This document shows, one piece after another, positions 44,014 through 52,597 of a stretch of 64,000 bases of DNA. This stretch comes from Halodesulfovibrio marinisediminis DSM 17456. Lineage in GTDB: Bacteria; Desulfobacterota; Desulfovibrionia; Desulfovibrionales; Desulfovibrionaceae. The notes beneath the pieces were generated by a model. That model was not told where the DNA came from, did no database searches, and was given only the letters and a program-made list of their open reading frames with translations. Position 1 is the stretch's first letter. Each line of letters begins with the position of its first letter. Both the position numbers and the translations under genes were made by a program. The stretch is taken from assembly GCF_900129975.1 (NCBI RefSeq), contig NZ_FSRG01000006.1:554636-618635 (forward strand). The letters run 5' to 3'.

Positions 44014-45252
44014 ATGCAGAGCATAAAAGAACTCTACCGAATTGGTCTTGGTCCTTCCTCATCACACACAATGGGACCAAAGTTTGCCGCAGAGCGTTTT
44101 CTCGCTGCACATCCCAATGCTGCAAGCTACCGAGTCCACCTGTTTGAAAGCATGGGTGCCACAGGTAAAGGGCACCTTACAGACTGGGCAATCCTTCAGG
44201 TTCTCGGTGAGGAACGGACAGAGATCGTATGGCGTCCGGACGACAAACTTCCAGACCATCCGAACGGAATGATCTTTGAAGCTCTGGATACAGACGGTAA
44301 TGTAACAGCAGACTACACCGTCTACTCTGTAGGTGGTGGAGCGTTACGCGAATCAGGAAAAGAAGATGAAGCCACGGAAGCAGTTTATGACCTAACCACC
44401 ATGGCTGACATCATGAAGTATTGTTCTGACAAGGGTCTTACATACTGGGAATACGTTGAGCAACGAGAAGGGAAAGACATCTGGGATTTCCTGAAAGAAA
44501 TCTGGAAAGTCATGTCCTCTGCTATTGAAAATGGGCTCACCAATCAGGGCGTACTCCCTGGTTCCATCGGACTACGACGTCAAGCATGGAACTACTATAA
44601 GAAAAGCAAACTTGCCGGAAAAGAACTCCAGCATACAGGGCTTGTAACAGCATATGCGCTTGCTGTGTCTGAAGAAAACGCCGGTGGTGGAACAATTGTT
44701 ACAGCACCGACATGTGGCTCCTGCGGCATTGTACCAGCAGTCCTGCGCTACATTAAGGAAAAGCATGATTCAACAGAAAAAGACATCCTGCGTGCACTTG
44801 CAACAGCTGGCCTTTTTGGCAACGTCATCAAGCACAACGGCTCCATTTCCGGTGCCGAGGTTGGCTGTCAGGGCGAAGTAGGTTCAGCCTGTTCCATGGC
44901 GGCAGCAGCTGCTACACAGCTACTGGGTGGCTCAATCAAGCAAATTGAGTACGCTGCTGAAATGGGGCTTGAACATCACCTCGGTCTGACCTGCGACCCT
45001 GTTGACGGACTGGTTCAGATTCCTTGCATTGAACGTAACGCATGCGCTGCAACACGTGCTCTTTCTCTCGCGGAAATGACGCTCTTCTCAGACGGTACCC
45101 ATCATATTCCGTTTGATGAAGTGGTGGCAGTCATGACCCAAACAGGCCATGACCTCCCAAGCCTCTACCGCGAAACATCTACAGGAGGTCTTGCCGTAGC
45201 TTACGCAGACAGAAAGTCATCACCGTGCAAAGACTGCCCAGGCTGCAGTTAG
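44014..45252 (+). CDS. L-serine ammonia-lyase, iron-sulfur type
   Basis: Converts L-serine to pyruvate and ammonia with a [4Fe-4S] cluster. The N-terminal domain has the signature GPSSSHTMGP (residues 13-22) and the C-terminal catalytic domain has TAPTCGSCGIVPAVLRY and LTCDPVDGLVQIPCIERNACAA with the cluster cysteines. 412 residues, so both domains are in one chain. The extra C-terminal CKDCPGC is unusual and may be structural. Last gene of the sigma-54-controlled TRAP operon. With a sensor kinase that has an amino-acid-binding domain, the set looks like uptake and breakdown of serine. Confidence 0.92.
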   Translation: MQSIKELYRIGLGPSSSHTMGPKFAAERFLAAHPNAASYRVHLFESMGATGKGHLTDWAILQVLGEERTEIVWRPDDKLPDHPNGMIFEALDTDGNVTADYTVYSVGGGALRESGKEDEATEAVYDLTTMADIMKYCSDKGLTYWEYVEQREGKDIWDFLKEIWKVMSSAIENGLTNQGVLPGSIGLRRQAWNYYKKSKLAGKELQHTGLVTAYALAVSEENAGGGTIVTAPTCGSCGIVPAVLRYIKEKHDSTEKDILRALATAGLFGNVIKHNGSISGAEVGCQGEVGSACSMAAAAATQLLGGSIKQIEYAAEMGLEHHLGLTCDPVDGLVQIPCIERNACAATRALSLAEMTLFSDGTHHIPFDEVVAVMTQTGHDLPSLYRETSTGGLAVAYADRKSSPCKDCPGCS

Positions 45253-45289
45253 AACTAGCCCACCTTCTTATATTTGCAGATTGGCGGTA

Positions 45290-45338
45290 CCAGTATAACA
45301 CCTGTCCGTAAGTGTTCATCGCTACGGACAAACTGGAC
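45290..45338. repeat. Two-tier hairpin downstream of the serine lyase gene
   Basis: TGTCCGTA / TACGGACA (8 bp, 45303-45331) inside CCAGT / ACTGG. No T-tract, so the role is unclear; it is part of a run of structures that ends at about 45760. Confidence 0.55.
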
Positions 45339-45383
45339 ACCGTGAGAGCAACAATCTGCTTGCCTAAGGCATATAGAGCACCG

Positions 45384-45422
45384 TAAAGGCGCCATCGGTA
45401 TCATCCCTCCGATGGCGCCTTT
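45384..45422 (+). terminator. Strong hairpin ending the TRAP/serine operon
   Basis: TAAAGGCGCCATCGG / CCGATGGCGCCTTTA, 15 perfect base pairs with a 9-base loop. Only a short T stretch follows. Confidence 0.75.
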
Positions 45423-45451
45423 ACACGTTTATTGAACCTATAATTCTCAAA

Positions 45452-45457
45452 TATAAT
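45452..45457 (+). promoter_or_regulatory. Perfect -10 box upstream of the candidate RNA
   Basis: TATAAT at 45452-45457 with TTTATT 18 bases before it; another TATAAT lies at 45439-45444. Either could start the candidate RNA. The -35 match is weak. Confidence 0.4.
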
Positions 45458-45521
45458 GATAAGAAAACTGGCAATAAAACTTTGCCTTCTTAGTTCCGAC
45501 AATTAGTACACAGGCTCTTAA

Positions 45522-45664
45522 ACACGAATGAGACCGGTGATGGTGCACCGGTCTCCCCCATTGGCTCACTCTACGTTGCGAGAAGAGTTAGCTTTCAGCC
45601 CCTTGCATGGGCATGAATTGGTATCAACGTAAGCCTGTTGAGCTTACATTAAGATCATTCGTGT
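45522..45664 (+). ncRNA. Candidate structured non-coding RNA, unassigned
   Basis: A 143-base multibranch fold with every helix visible by eye. P1: ACACGAATGA (45522-45531) with its exact complement at 45655-45664. P2: GACCGGTG/CACCGGTC (45532-45553). P3: GGCT-c-ACTCT with AGAGT-t-AGCT (45563-45593). P4: GCCC/GGGC (45598-45612). P5: GTAAGC/GCTTAC (45629-45647). The P3 loop ACGTTG (45573-45578) is complementary to CAACGT (45625-45630), a possible pseudoknot that competes with P5. The G-T pair in P3 is a wobble only on the plus strand. A T5 run follows P1. No gene follows on this strand, so a free RNA is likelier than a riboswitch. I can match it to no class I know. Confidence 0.6.
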
Positions 45665-45679
45665 AGCCTTTTTATGCAA

Positions 45680-45759
45680 TTCGGCATTGTCATCTATTCC
45701 TGCTAAAAAACAGTGAATCTCTCACTGCATTAGTACCACTCTACAGTGAAACTGCCGAA
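45680..45759 (+). other. Second RNA-like fold after the candidate RNA
   Basis: TTCGGCA (45680-45686) pairs with TGCCGAA (45753-45759), enclosing CAGTGA/TCACTG at 45711-45726. It may be a separate element or a 3' domain of the RNA before it. Confidence 0.4.
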
Positions 45760-46029
45760 CCAAGGCAAACAAATTTGTTAAAAAAATATGTAAGAACTAA
45801 AATGAAATACTATTTTTCTTCAAAAATGTTATTTTTGCTGCAATTCCTGTTTAGCCTTATCCTTTTAGAATAGTCAACACCCACAAACGTCTTCTTTATT
45901 CAAAAAGCAGGCATAACTTTACTTAAAAACATCAAACAGCAGTATTAACACCTTGGTTAATCTTCACTTTCCCCCCAAAGCGACTGCTTGTATTTTTTTA
46001 ACCTTTTTGTAATTTTTTTATAACACACA
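45760..46029. other. AT-rich gene-free stretch
   Basis: 270 bases of AT-rich DNA with several A and T runs. No gene, repeat or clear promoter was found. Confidence 0.5.
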
Positions 46030-46066
46030 AAAAAAGCCCACCTTTCAGTGGGCTTTTCTTTTTTTC
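46030..46066 (-). terminator. Terminator of the carbonic anhydrase gene
   Basis: AAAAGCCCAC / GTGGGCTTTT stem flanked by A- and T-runs on both sides, so it may act in both directions. Confidence 0.9.
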
Positions 46067-46118
46067 TGGCAACCTAATGGCATCACTGTTCGCTGCTACG
46101 AACAATTGTATTGTCTGT

Positions 46119-46871
46119 TTATTCGTTTTCTAATTCAAGCTGGACACTGGCATACACATTGGAGACATTCTTTTCATCAAGCCAACGCACAACACCTGTC
46201 TCCACGTCATACATTCCACCAATGATTTTTACACCACCGTTGGCGTACTTATCACGGACGAGCTTACTTTTCATAAACAAATCATGCAGTCCCTGCCAGA
46301 TGTTCTGCTCAACAGAAGCATCAAGGACACTCTGACCATTCAAGTCTTCTTCTCTATTAAGAACGTTCAGAACAGCAGGTCTGATTTTTGCAATTATTGC
46401 GTTAATACTAGGGGTTAGCTCATCAGCTTTTCCATACAACTTATCAATTGTTGTTTGCACTGCACCACATTTCGTATGCCCAAGGAATACCAACAGTGGA
46501 GTCGCTACGACTCCTACGCCATATTCTATTGAACCTGCTTGATCGACACCGATGACGTTACCGGCAGTACGGACAACAAAAGCATCCATTATTCCGACAT
46601 CAAATATACGTTCAACAGGCATACGGGAGTCTGAACAGGCAACAAAAGTCGCAATTGCATGGTAGGTCTGATCGAGCGCCTTTGCCATAATTGTCTGCTC
46701 ATAGCTCGAGCGTGGGTGTCCCGATTCGTTTGCAACGAATCGCTGATTCCCCTCTTGCAAGGCCTTGAGCGCGCTTTCTGGAGTTCTATCGCGCATATTC
46801 GCCCTCGCTTCATTTATTGTGAAACACATTAAACAACAACCTGCCAATATATAGCACAATGTTTTTTGCAT
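46119..46871 (-). CDS. Beta-class carbonic anhydrase with signal peptide
   Basis: Interconverts CO2 and bicarbonate. A signal peptide of about 24 residues (CYILAGCCLMCFTINEARA) predicts export to the periplasm, which is less common for this class. Zinc ligands are Cys79 (in CSDSR, with the Asp81/Arg83 pair), His132 and Cys135 (HTKCGA). 250 residues. GAGGG lies before the ATG. A cut at ARA-N fits signal peptidase I. It stands alone. Periplasmic CO2 handling would suit formate- or lactate-oxidising metabolism, but that is inference. Confidence 0.9.
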   Translation of the reverse strand: MQKTLCYILAGCCLMCFTINEARANMRDRTPESALKALQEGNQRFVANESGHPRSSYEQTIMAKALDQTYHAIATFVACSDSRMPVERIFDVGIMDAFVVRTAGNVIGVDQAGSIEYGVGVVATPLLVFLGHTKCGAVQTTIDKLYGKADELTPSINAIIAKIRPAVLNVLNREEDLNGQSVLDASVEQNIWQGLHDLFMKSKLVRDKYANGGVKIIGGMYDVETGVVRWLDEKNVSNVYASVQLELENE

Positions 46872-47053
46872 ACAGCCCTCTTGCGGTTATCACAGCATGA
46901 CAAACTAACTCCAACCCTCTTCCTCAGGAGCCAGAATGCCTGTTGTCCACAAGTCTTAGTATGCAAAAGTCCGTAGTGATACCCTTATGATTAATAGTAC
47001 GCAACCACCAACTACTCATTTGGCTAATGGGTTGTATGCCACAGGACATAAAA

Positions 47054-47081
47054 AAAGCGTCCTTCACGTGAAGGACGCTTT
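47054..47081 (-). terminator. Terminator after lptD
   Basis: A 28-base perfect palindrome (AAAGCGTCCTTCAC and its complement) with a T-run on the minus strand. Confidence 0.9.
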
Positions 47082-47096
47082 ACTAAGCTTCTCTAC

Positions 47097-49430
47097 TTAG
47101 AAAGTGAGCCCCGGTAATTCGAGGTACACCTTATAACTATCATCAAACGGTGTAAACTTTGCTTTGAAGATCAACCTAAAACATTGATGATCATAAATCA
47201 AAGAATAACTTTGCTCATAAGTCTCTTTTTTCTCAAAATCATACTCGTAGTAGGCTGCAAGCTTAATTGGAGCAAAAAAGTCTACTGTAAGACTATTCTT
47301 CCAAACATTAAGATCAGTTAAGCCTGTTCCAGCAAAATCTTTATTTTTATCAAGATTACTTCTGAAATCCACACCGGTTGAAAATACGCCATATTTAGGT
47401 GCGGTCAAAGTTAACGTATGGTCATGACGATTAATCTGGTGGTCATAATATGAGAAGAAGGTACGAGAAGAAAATGAAACATATTTCCAAGGATAGAAGC
47501 GCAGTTCTCCCTCCAAATCGCTCCAAGGACGGCGTTCATATTTTTTCTTTTCTATCAGCTTATCTTCGTCACGTTTTGCTTCTTCAAAGTCATAAGACTG
47601 AAGCATTCGGAACCAAAGTAACTCACCATATAAAGCCTTAAGAGATGGATCGATGCCCTTTTCTTCATTGCCAGCAAGCACAACTGCTTGCTTTTTGGTA
47701 AGAATATTTACCAAAGAAACAGTTAACTCGTCTTCATTACCCAAACGATCTACATAATCGTAATAAGGAGTATCGCTTAAGTTACTTCCAGAAACATGAC
47801 GATACTCAAAACGTGGCTGAACAGCATGTTTAATACCTAGAAGTTCTGTCTCACCAACGTTTTCCTTAGTCGCAACCAATGTAGGCTCATAGTTGTATAC
47901 TCGAGCTAGCTCTGTATAACCGGAAACGCCAAATTTGAAGAGCGTACGGGAATCTCTACTATCATCACCGGTTGCACCAGGTAACGGATCGCGATTTGTA
48001 TTATACCATACCTGCTGCATTCCAACTTCAGGAGTAATTGTACCGTAAGAAGTAACCATAGGAAGACCGAGCATTGGCATAATATCAGTACGGTTACCAT
48101 CGGTACCTTCCCGACGAGCAAACAACACAGACTGAAAGTCTGTTGCAAGGGTAAATGGCACCTGCTCTAAGCCCGGAATTCTGTTTTTAAACAAGTATGC
48201 ATCAAATTCTGGTAAACGCTGAAGCGTAGTATCGGTTGAGTGCTTTTGATTACCATGCCCCAATTTACTATTCTGGTTATACTCACCGACAAGAGCAGTA
48301 CCAAAACGGTTCCAATCACGGGTAAGAATTGCACGAGATGTACGAATAGGATCACTAATACTATTTAAAGAGCGACCAAAACGACTTTCCAACGCTCCCT
48401 GAGAATCATCAAAGCCAGCAGTCATTGGATTAAACTCTCTCAACAAATCCTGATCTGATGCGTAATCAATATCGGCCTTAAATTTCCATTTAGGATCAGG
48501 GAGCTCGCCGTTAAACATACCACGAACCCAGTAGCGGTTTTCATTTGTGCGCAACAACCCGTCGTAACCAAAGTCTTTAGACTCAGCTATAGTATCTACT
48601 GTTTTTGCATCATTAATCCAGTCCGCACGAACCCATAACTGGTTCTCACTGGAGGTACGGGAACGGTATTCAATCCCCGGCATAAATCCACGTTTACTCA
48701 TATACTGAGGGTAGAACGTCATATCACGTTCCTGATCAATGGCCCAGTAATATGGCTCCGTTACCCAGAACCCCAGACGAGTAGTGCTACCAAAGTCAGG
48801 ACGGAGAAAGCCTGATTCACGTCGGGTCTTTACAGGAAGAACAAAGTAAGGAACCCCGAACACAGGGACGTCCTTAATTTCGACATCTGCACCATGAATA
48901 ACCGCATAGCCTTCAAGCTCAAGGGTCGCATTGGAGGTTTCCAAAGACCAAGCAGGTCTTTCACCATCACAAACAGTTATCTTAGCATTATTAAATGTAT
49001 ATGAATCGCCCCAGTTCTTCTGAATACGCTCGCCGGTAAAATATACATGAGGTCCTGCCATGAAGACTTTACCATTCTTCAACCAGCCTGTCTTTTTACC
49101 CAGATCAAACTCAGCGTTTTCCGCGCTCAGGTTGTCATTATTCATGAACACTTCAACATTACCAGATAAGTACACCCAGTTTGTCGCGGCGTAGTACCGG
49201 GCAAAGTCAGCTTTCAGGTAATCCTTACCTTGTCTAAGAACAACGTCCCCTTCAGCTTCAATGACTTCGGCGTCATTAAGCGTGGATACCTTCTGAGCGG
49301 ATAACTGCCATTCAACAGCTTCCTGATCTTCATTTGTCGCTGTAAGCGTTGCACTCTCGGCTGTGACAGCCAACATTGTGAAAGTACATACAAAAAAGAC
49401 TACAACAGCTTTGCGAAGCGATATTAACAT
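47097..49430 (-). CDS. lptD: LPS-assembly outer-membrane protein LptD
   Basis: Outer-membrane beta-barrel that inserts lipopolysaccharide, working with LptE and fed by LptA. N-terminal signal peptide (VVVFFVCTFTMLAVTAESA). The OstA/LptA-like jellyroll domain follows (VIEAEGDVVLRQGKDYLKADFARYY), then a large C-terminal barrel rich in alternating aromatic strands, ending in a terminal aromatic (LELPGLTF). 777 residues, normal. The mature protein has only two cysteines (near 152 and 757) rather than the four of E. coli. GGGA precedes the ATG. No LptE gene is nearby. Confidence 0.9.
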   Translation of the reverse strand: MLISLRKAVVVFFVCTFTMLAVTAESATLTATNEDQEAVEWQLSAQKVSTLNDAEVIEAEGDVVLRQGKDYLKADFARYYAATNWVYLSGNVEVFMNNDNLSAENAEFDLGKKTGWLKNGKVFMAGPHVYFTGERIQKNWGDSYTFNNAKITVCDGERPAWSLETSNATLELEGYAVIHGADVEIKDVPVFGVPYFVLPVKTRRESGFLRPDFGSTTRLGFWVTEPYYWAIDQERDMTFYPQYMSKRGFMPGIEYRSRTSSENQLWVRADWINDAKTVDTIAESKDFGYDGLLRTNENRYWVRGMFNGELPDPKWKFKADIDYASDQDLLREFNPMTAGFDDSQGALESRFGRSLNSISDPIRTSRAILTRDWNRFGTALVGEYNQNSKLGHGNQKHSTDTTLQRLPEFDAYLFKNRIPGLEQVPFTLATDFQSVLFARREGTDGNRTDIMPMLGLPMVTSYGTITPEVGMQQVWYNTNRDPLPGATGDDSRDSRTLFKFGVSGYTELARVYNYEPTLVATKENVGETELLGIKHAVQPRFEYRHVSGSNLSDTPYYDYVDRLGNEDELTVSLVNILTKKQAVVLAGNEEKGIDPSLKALYGELLWFRMLQSYDFEEAKRDEDKLIEKKKYERRPWSDLEGELRFYPWKYVSFSSRTFFSYYDHQINRHDHTLTLTAPKYGVFSTGVDFRSNLDKNKDFAGTGLTDLNVWKNSLTVDFFAPIKLAAYYEYDFEKKETYEQSYSLIYDHQCFRLIFKAKFTPFDDSYKVYLELPGLTF

Positions 49431-49734
49431 ACATTTTTCCCAACGATTTCAGATAGAAAACTAGAACTTTTTAACAACTACTACTGAGACTATGTACAAC
49501 AGCATTAACGCTATACCACAGCTTAACATGCAGGGAAAGCATATAAAATAAGCGATATCACCATCCAAACCTTGCGTCTCACGGCCTACTACGGACTGAA
49601 AGGAAATCGGTTCAACATGACAAAACTCATAGCCCTCTTGACCAATATCTTTGTTGATAAATTAACAGACTTTCTCATGCTCATCGGGTGACAAATATAG
49701 CACCATCTGCTATCGTCTCGATCACATATTTAAG
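49431..49734. other. Divergent intergenic region between lptD and rpsF
   Basis: About 300 bases without a supported gene. It presumably contains the lptD promoter near its left end; no clear boxes were found. Confidence 0.45.
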
Positions 49735-49763
49735 TTGACAGAAGCAATGCACTGCTTTATTAA
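49735..49763 (+). promoter_or_regulatory. Sigma-70 promoter of the rpsF operon
   Basis: TTGACA at 49735-49740, a 17-bp spacer and TATTAA at 49758-49763. The leader of about 55 bases contains an imperfect stem (GCTCACCC / GGGCGGGC, about 49779-49804), a possible site for S6:S18 feedback, which is known for this operon in other bacteria. Confidence 0.75.
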
Positions 49764-49827
49764 CCCTCGTTCTGCCTTGCTCACCCTTTTGTAGATGGGC
49801 GGGCCAACAGTCCATAAGGAGATTGGA

Positions 49828-50121
49828 ATGAGAAAATTCGAAACACTTTTGCTTCTCTCCCCAGAGTTAGCAAGTGATGCTCGCGAAGAACTGCTGAGCA
49901 CTCTTACTGGTGTTATCGAGCGCGTTGAAGGCAACGTACTCGAAGCTGACCACTGGGGCATGCGTGACCTCGCATACCCAGTACAGAAATTTATGCGCGG
50001 CTACTACGTTCGTCTTGAGTTTGAAGCTCCTGGCACCGCTGTTGCCGAACTTGAGCGTATCATCCGTATTACCGATGGTATCTTCAAGTACGTAACTGTT
50101 AAGCTTGAGGAGGCAAAATAA
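49828..50121 (+). CDS. rpsF: 30S ribosomal protein S6
   Basis: S6 binds 16S rRNA with S18 in the platform of the small subunit. The sequence [17 protein letters not shown] and [14 protein letters not shown] are typical. 97 residues. ATG at 49828 is chosen over an upstream in-frame start because AAGGAG lies before it. First gene of rpsF-rpsR-rplI, whose products meet in the ribosome. Confidence 0.95.
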   Translation: MRKFETLLLLSPELASDAREELLSTLTGVIERVEGNVLEADHWGMRDLAYPVQKFMRGYYVRLEFEAPGTAVAELERIIRITDGIFKYVTVKLEEAK

Positions 50122-50122
50122 G

Positions 50123-50386
50123 ATGGCTTTTAAAAGACGTTTTACTCCACGCCGTAAATTCTGCCGCTTCTGTGCAGATAAAGATCTTCCGTTGAACTAC
50201 AAGCGTCCGGACATCCTCCGTGACTTTATCACCGAACGTGGTAAAATCATCGCTCGTCGTATCACCGGCACCTGTGCTTTCCACCAGCGCGCTCTCACTC
50301 GTGAGATCAAACGCTCCCGTCAGATGGCACTCCTCGTATTCACTTCCACTCACGCAAGTGAAGTGAAAAAGAAAAGCACCTTATAG
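50123..50386 (+). CDS. rpsR: 30S ribosomal protein S18
   Basis: 87 residues with the S18 core ([21 protein letters not shown]) and CRFCADK near residue 14, a possible zinc pair. ATG at 50123 lies just after the rpsF stop, with GAGGAGG inside the rpsF end. The in-frame start at 50105 is rejected. Confidence 0.95.
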   Translation: MAFKRRFTPRRKFCRFCADKDLPLNYKRPDILRDFITERGKIIARRITGTCAFHQRALTREIKRSRQMALLVFTSTHASEVKKKSTL

Positions 50387-50397
50387 GAGGATTGGTC

Positions 50398-50922
50398 ATG
50401 AAACTTATTCTCCGCGCTGACGTAGAGAACCTTGGCGTTCTTGGCGATATCGTAGAAGTTAAAGCTGGTTACGGCCGTAACTACCTTGTACCTCAGGGTC
50501 TTGCTATGGTTGCAACTCCATCTAACATGAAAGTTTTTGAGCTCGAGCGTAAAAAACTTACTGACCAGATGGAAAAAGTTCGTAGCGAAGCTCAGTCTCT
50601 GGCAGAAAAACTCGAAGCAGCTGACGTTTCCATCGAAGTTCGTGTTGGTGAAAACGACAAGCTCTACGGTTCTGTTACCGCTAGCAACATCGCTGATGCA
50701 CTTGCTGAACTCGGTCTCGAAATTGACCGTCGTCGCATCCTTCTCGACGCTCCAATCCGCGTTCTCGGCGACTACACTGTTCGTGTACGTCTCCACGCTG
50801 GTGTTGTAGCTGAAGTTAAGGTTGCAATTAAAGCTGAAGGCCGCATCATCGAAGAAGAAGCTCCTGTAGAAGAAAATGACGCAGAATCCACCGTGGAATC
50901 CGCAGAAGAATCCGCAGAATAG
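50398..50922 (+). CDS. rplI: 50S ribosomal protein L9
   Basis: L9 binds 23S rRNA with its N-domain (MKLILRADVENLGVLGDIVEV) joined by a long helix to a C-domain. 174 residues: the last 25 or so (EEEAPVEENDAESTVESAEE) are an acidic low-complexity tail beyond the usual length of about 148. GGAGG lies upstream of ATG 50398. The tail-coding bases overlap the predicted dnaB start by 47 bases. Confidence 0.93.
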   Translation: MKLILRADVENLGVLGDIVEVKAGYGRNYLVPQGLAMVATPSNMKVFELERKKLTDQMEKVRSEAQSLAEKLEAADVSIEVRVGENDKLYGSVTASNIADALAELGLEIDRRRILLDAPIRVLGDYTVRVRLHAGVVAEVKVAIKAEGRIIEEEAPVEENDAESTVESAEESAE

Positions 50923-52360
50923 CTTTAATACCGATACCTTCGCCCATCAGGGCGAAGGTTCGGTTTCCGATGCATTTGAAAATGTATCGGACGAATTGCT
51001 GCGCAATGTTCCCCCTCACAGTATCGAAGCAGAACAGGCTGTGCTTGGGGGTATTTTTTTGCGTGCGGACGCTCTTAACACCCTTGTAGACATCGTCACA
51101 GAAGACGATTTCTATGCCCCTGCCCATAAAATTCTCTTTGGCGCCATGATGGAGCTCCACCGGCAAAGCATTGCCGTTGACCCTGTTACGATCGGTCAAT
51201 ACCTGCGCGACAAAAGCCTGCTTGAACAAGTTGGCGGTGCAGTATACATCGGCGAACTCGTAAACTCCATCATCAGTGCAGCAAACGCTGAGCACTACGC
51301 CAAAATTGTTCGCGACAAATCCTTACAACGCAACCTGATCACCTCCTGCTCAGACATTATCGGAAAGTGTTACGATCAGGGGACCGAAGTCGACAAACTT
51401 CTGGATGAATCCGAACAAGCTATTTTTGCAATTTCCGAGCGAACCTCCGGTCAAACTTTTATTGATTCTAAAACACTCATCAACCGTGTGTTTGACCAGC
51501 TTTCTGTCCGTATTGACAGCAAGGATCTCGTAACCGGTGTTACGACTGGTTTTTACAACCTCGACAAAATGACCGCAGGCTTGCAGCCTACTGATCTCAT
51601 CATTATTGCAGCACGTCCTTCAATGGGTAAGACAGCGTTCACCCTTAACCTTGCTGTAAACGCAGCGTTGGAAGGCAATACTCCTGTTGTGTTCTATTCC
51701 CTTGAGATGGGTATGGAACAGCTCATGGTTCGTATGCTGGCTACCGTCGCCGGTGTAGACATGAACAAGCTCAGAACTGGCCGAGGCATTGATAATGATG
51801 ACTGGGGACGCCTGCATTACGCAGCAGACGTACTGGGTAAAGCACCAATTTACATTGATGACACCCCATCCCTTTCTACTCTTGATCTTCGTGCACGTAC
51901 TCGTCGATTAAAAGCAGAGAAAAATATTGGAATGGTTGTTGTCGACTACTTGCAGCTCATGCGATCAAGCCGCAAAACCGACTCTCGAGAATTGGAAATT
52001 TCCGATATCTCCCGAAACCTAAAGGCACTGGCGAAAGAACTAAATATTCCTGTTGTCGCGCTGTCTCAGCTTAACCGTAAGGTTGAAGAACGTGCAGACA
52101 AACGCCCAATGCTTTCTGACCTTCGTGAATCCGGCGCGATCGAACAGGATGCTGACGTTATTATGTTCATCTACCGTGATGCTGTGTACAACAAAAAAGA
52201 AGATCGTGCAGAAATTCATTCAGCTGAAATCATTATCGGTAAACAGCGTAACGGCTCTGTAGGCACAGCACAGCTTCAGTACAACGGACAGTTTACACGA
52301 TTTGAAAACCCTACTGATCTGTATCCGTCTGAAGAAATTCCAGAAGACGTTGGCATGTAA
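50876..52360 (+). CDS. dnaB: Replicative DNA helicase DnaB
   Basis: Hexameric helicase that unwinds DNA at the replication fork. The N-domain begins VPPHSIEAEQAVLGGI near residue 45, and the RecA-like core has Walker A AARPSMGKTAF near residue 243 and VVVDYLQLM. 494 residues. The ATG overlaps rplI by 47 bases in another frame. The first 40 residues (QNPPWNPQKNPQ) are low complexity, and no other in-frame start with a good ribosome binding site lies before the conserved domain. Co-transcription with rpsF-rpsR-rplI is a common bacterial arrangement. Confidence 0.94.
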   Translation: MTQNPPWNPQKNPQNSFNTDTFAHQGEGSVSDAFENVSDELLRNVPPHSIEAEQAVLGGIFLRADALNTLVDIVTEDDFYAPAHKILFGAMMELHRQSIAVDPVTIGQYLRDKSLLEQVGGAVYIGELVNSIISAANAEHYAKIVRDKSLQRNLITSCSDIIGKCYDQGTEVDKLLDESEQAIFAISERTSGQTFIDSKTLINRVFDQLSVRIDSKDLVTGVTTGFYNLDKMTAGLQPTDLIIIAARPSMGKTAFTLNLAVNAALEGNTPVVFYSLEMGMEQLMVRMLATVAGVDMNKLRTGRGIDNDDWGRLHYAADVLGKAPIYIDDTPSLSTLDLRARTRRLKAEKNIGMVVVDYLQLMRSSRKTDSRELEISDISRNLKALAKELNIPVVALSQLNRKVEERADKRPMLSDLRESGAIEQDADVIMFIYRDAVYNKKEDRAEIHSAEIIIGKQRNGSVGTAQLQYNGQFTRFENPTDLYPSEEIPEDVGM

Positions 52361-52396
52361 GGTCCCTGCGACAGTACATAACATTTTGCGTATAAC

Positions 52397-52428
52397 GACC
52401 GGTGCATCTTGATGCATCGGTCTTTTTT
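52397..52428 (+). terminator. Rho-independent terminator after dnaB
   Basis: GACCGGTGCATC / GATGCATCGGTC stem with one G-T pair and a T7 run. Confidence 0.92.
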
Positions 52429-52597
52429 TATCCTTACGCACAAGCAGTTGCCAAGCTATCAACAACCTCGGTATGATAATACAATAATCTAAAAACATAC
52501 AACAAAGAGGCATTGCATTATAATTTATACCGAATATACTTCATAAAAATGGCATACAGTTTGTTTTTGGCCTACTTGAAAAGATTCAGGATCTATC

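Noticed and set aside
45522-45664. Riboswitch for a downstream gene, or 6S RNA
   Set aside because: There is no plus-strand gene within reach, and the fold is a multibranch junction rather than the long rod with central bubble of 6S RNA. None of the riboswitch cores I know fit.
46111-46335. Open frames opposite carbonic anhydrase and other long genes
   Set aside because: These frames lie antisense to well-supported genes and have no own ribosome binding sites or motifs; shadows of the real genes.
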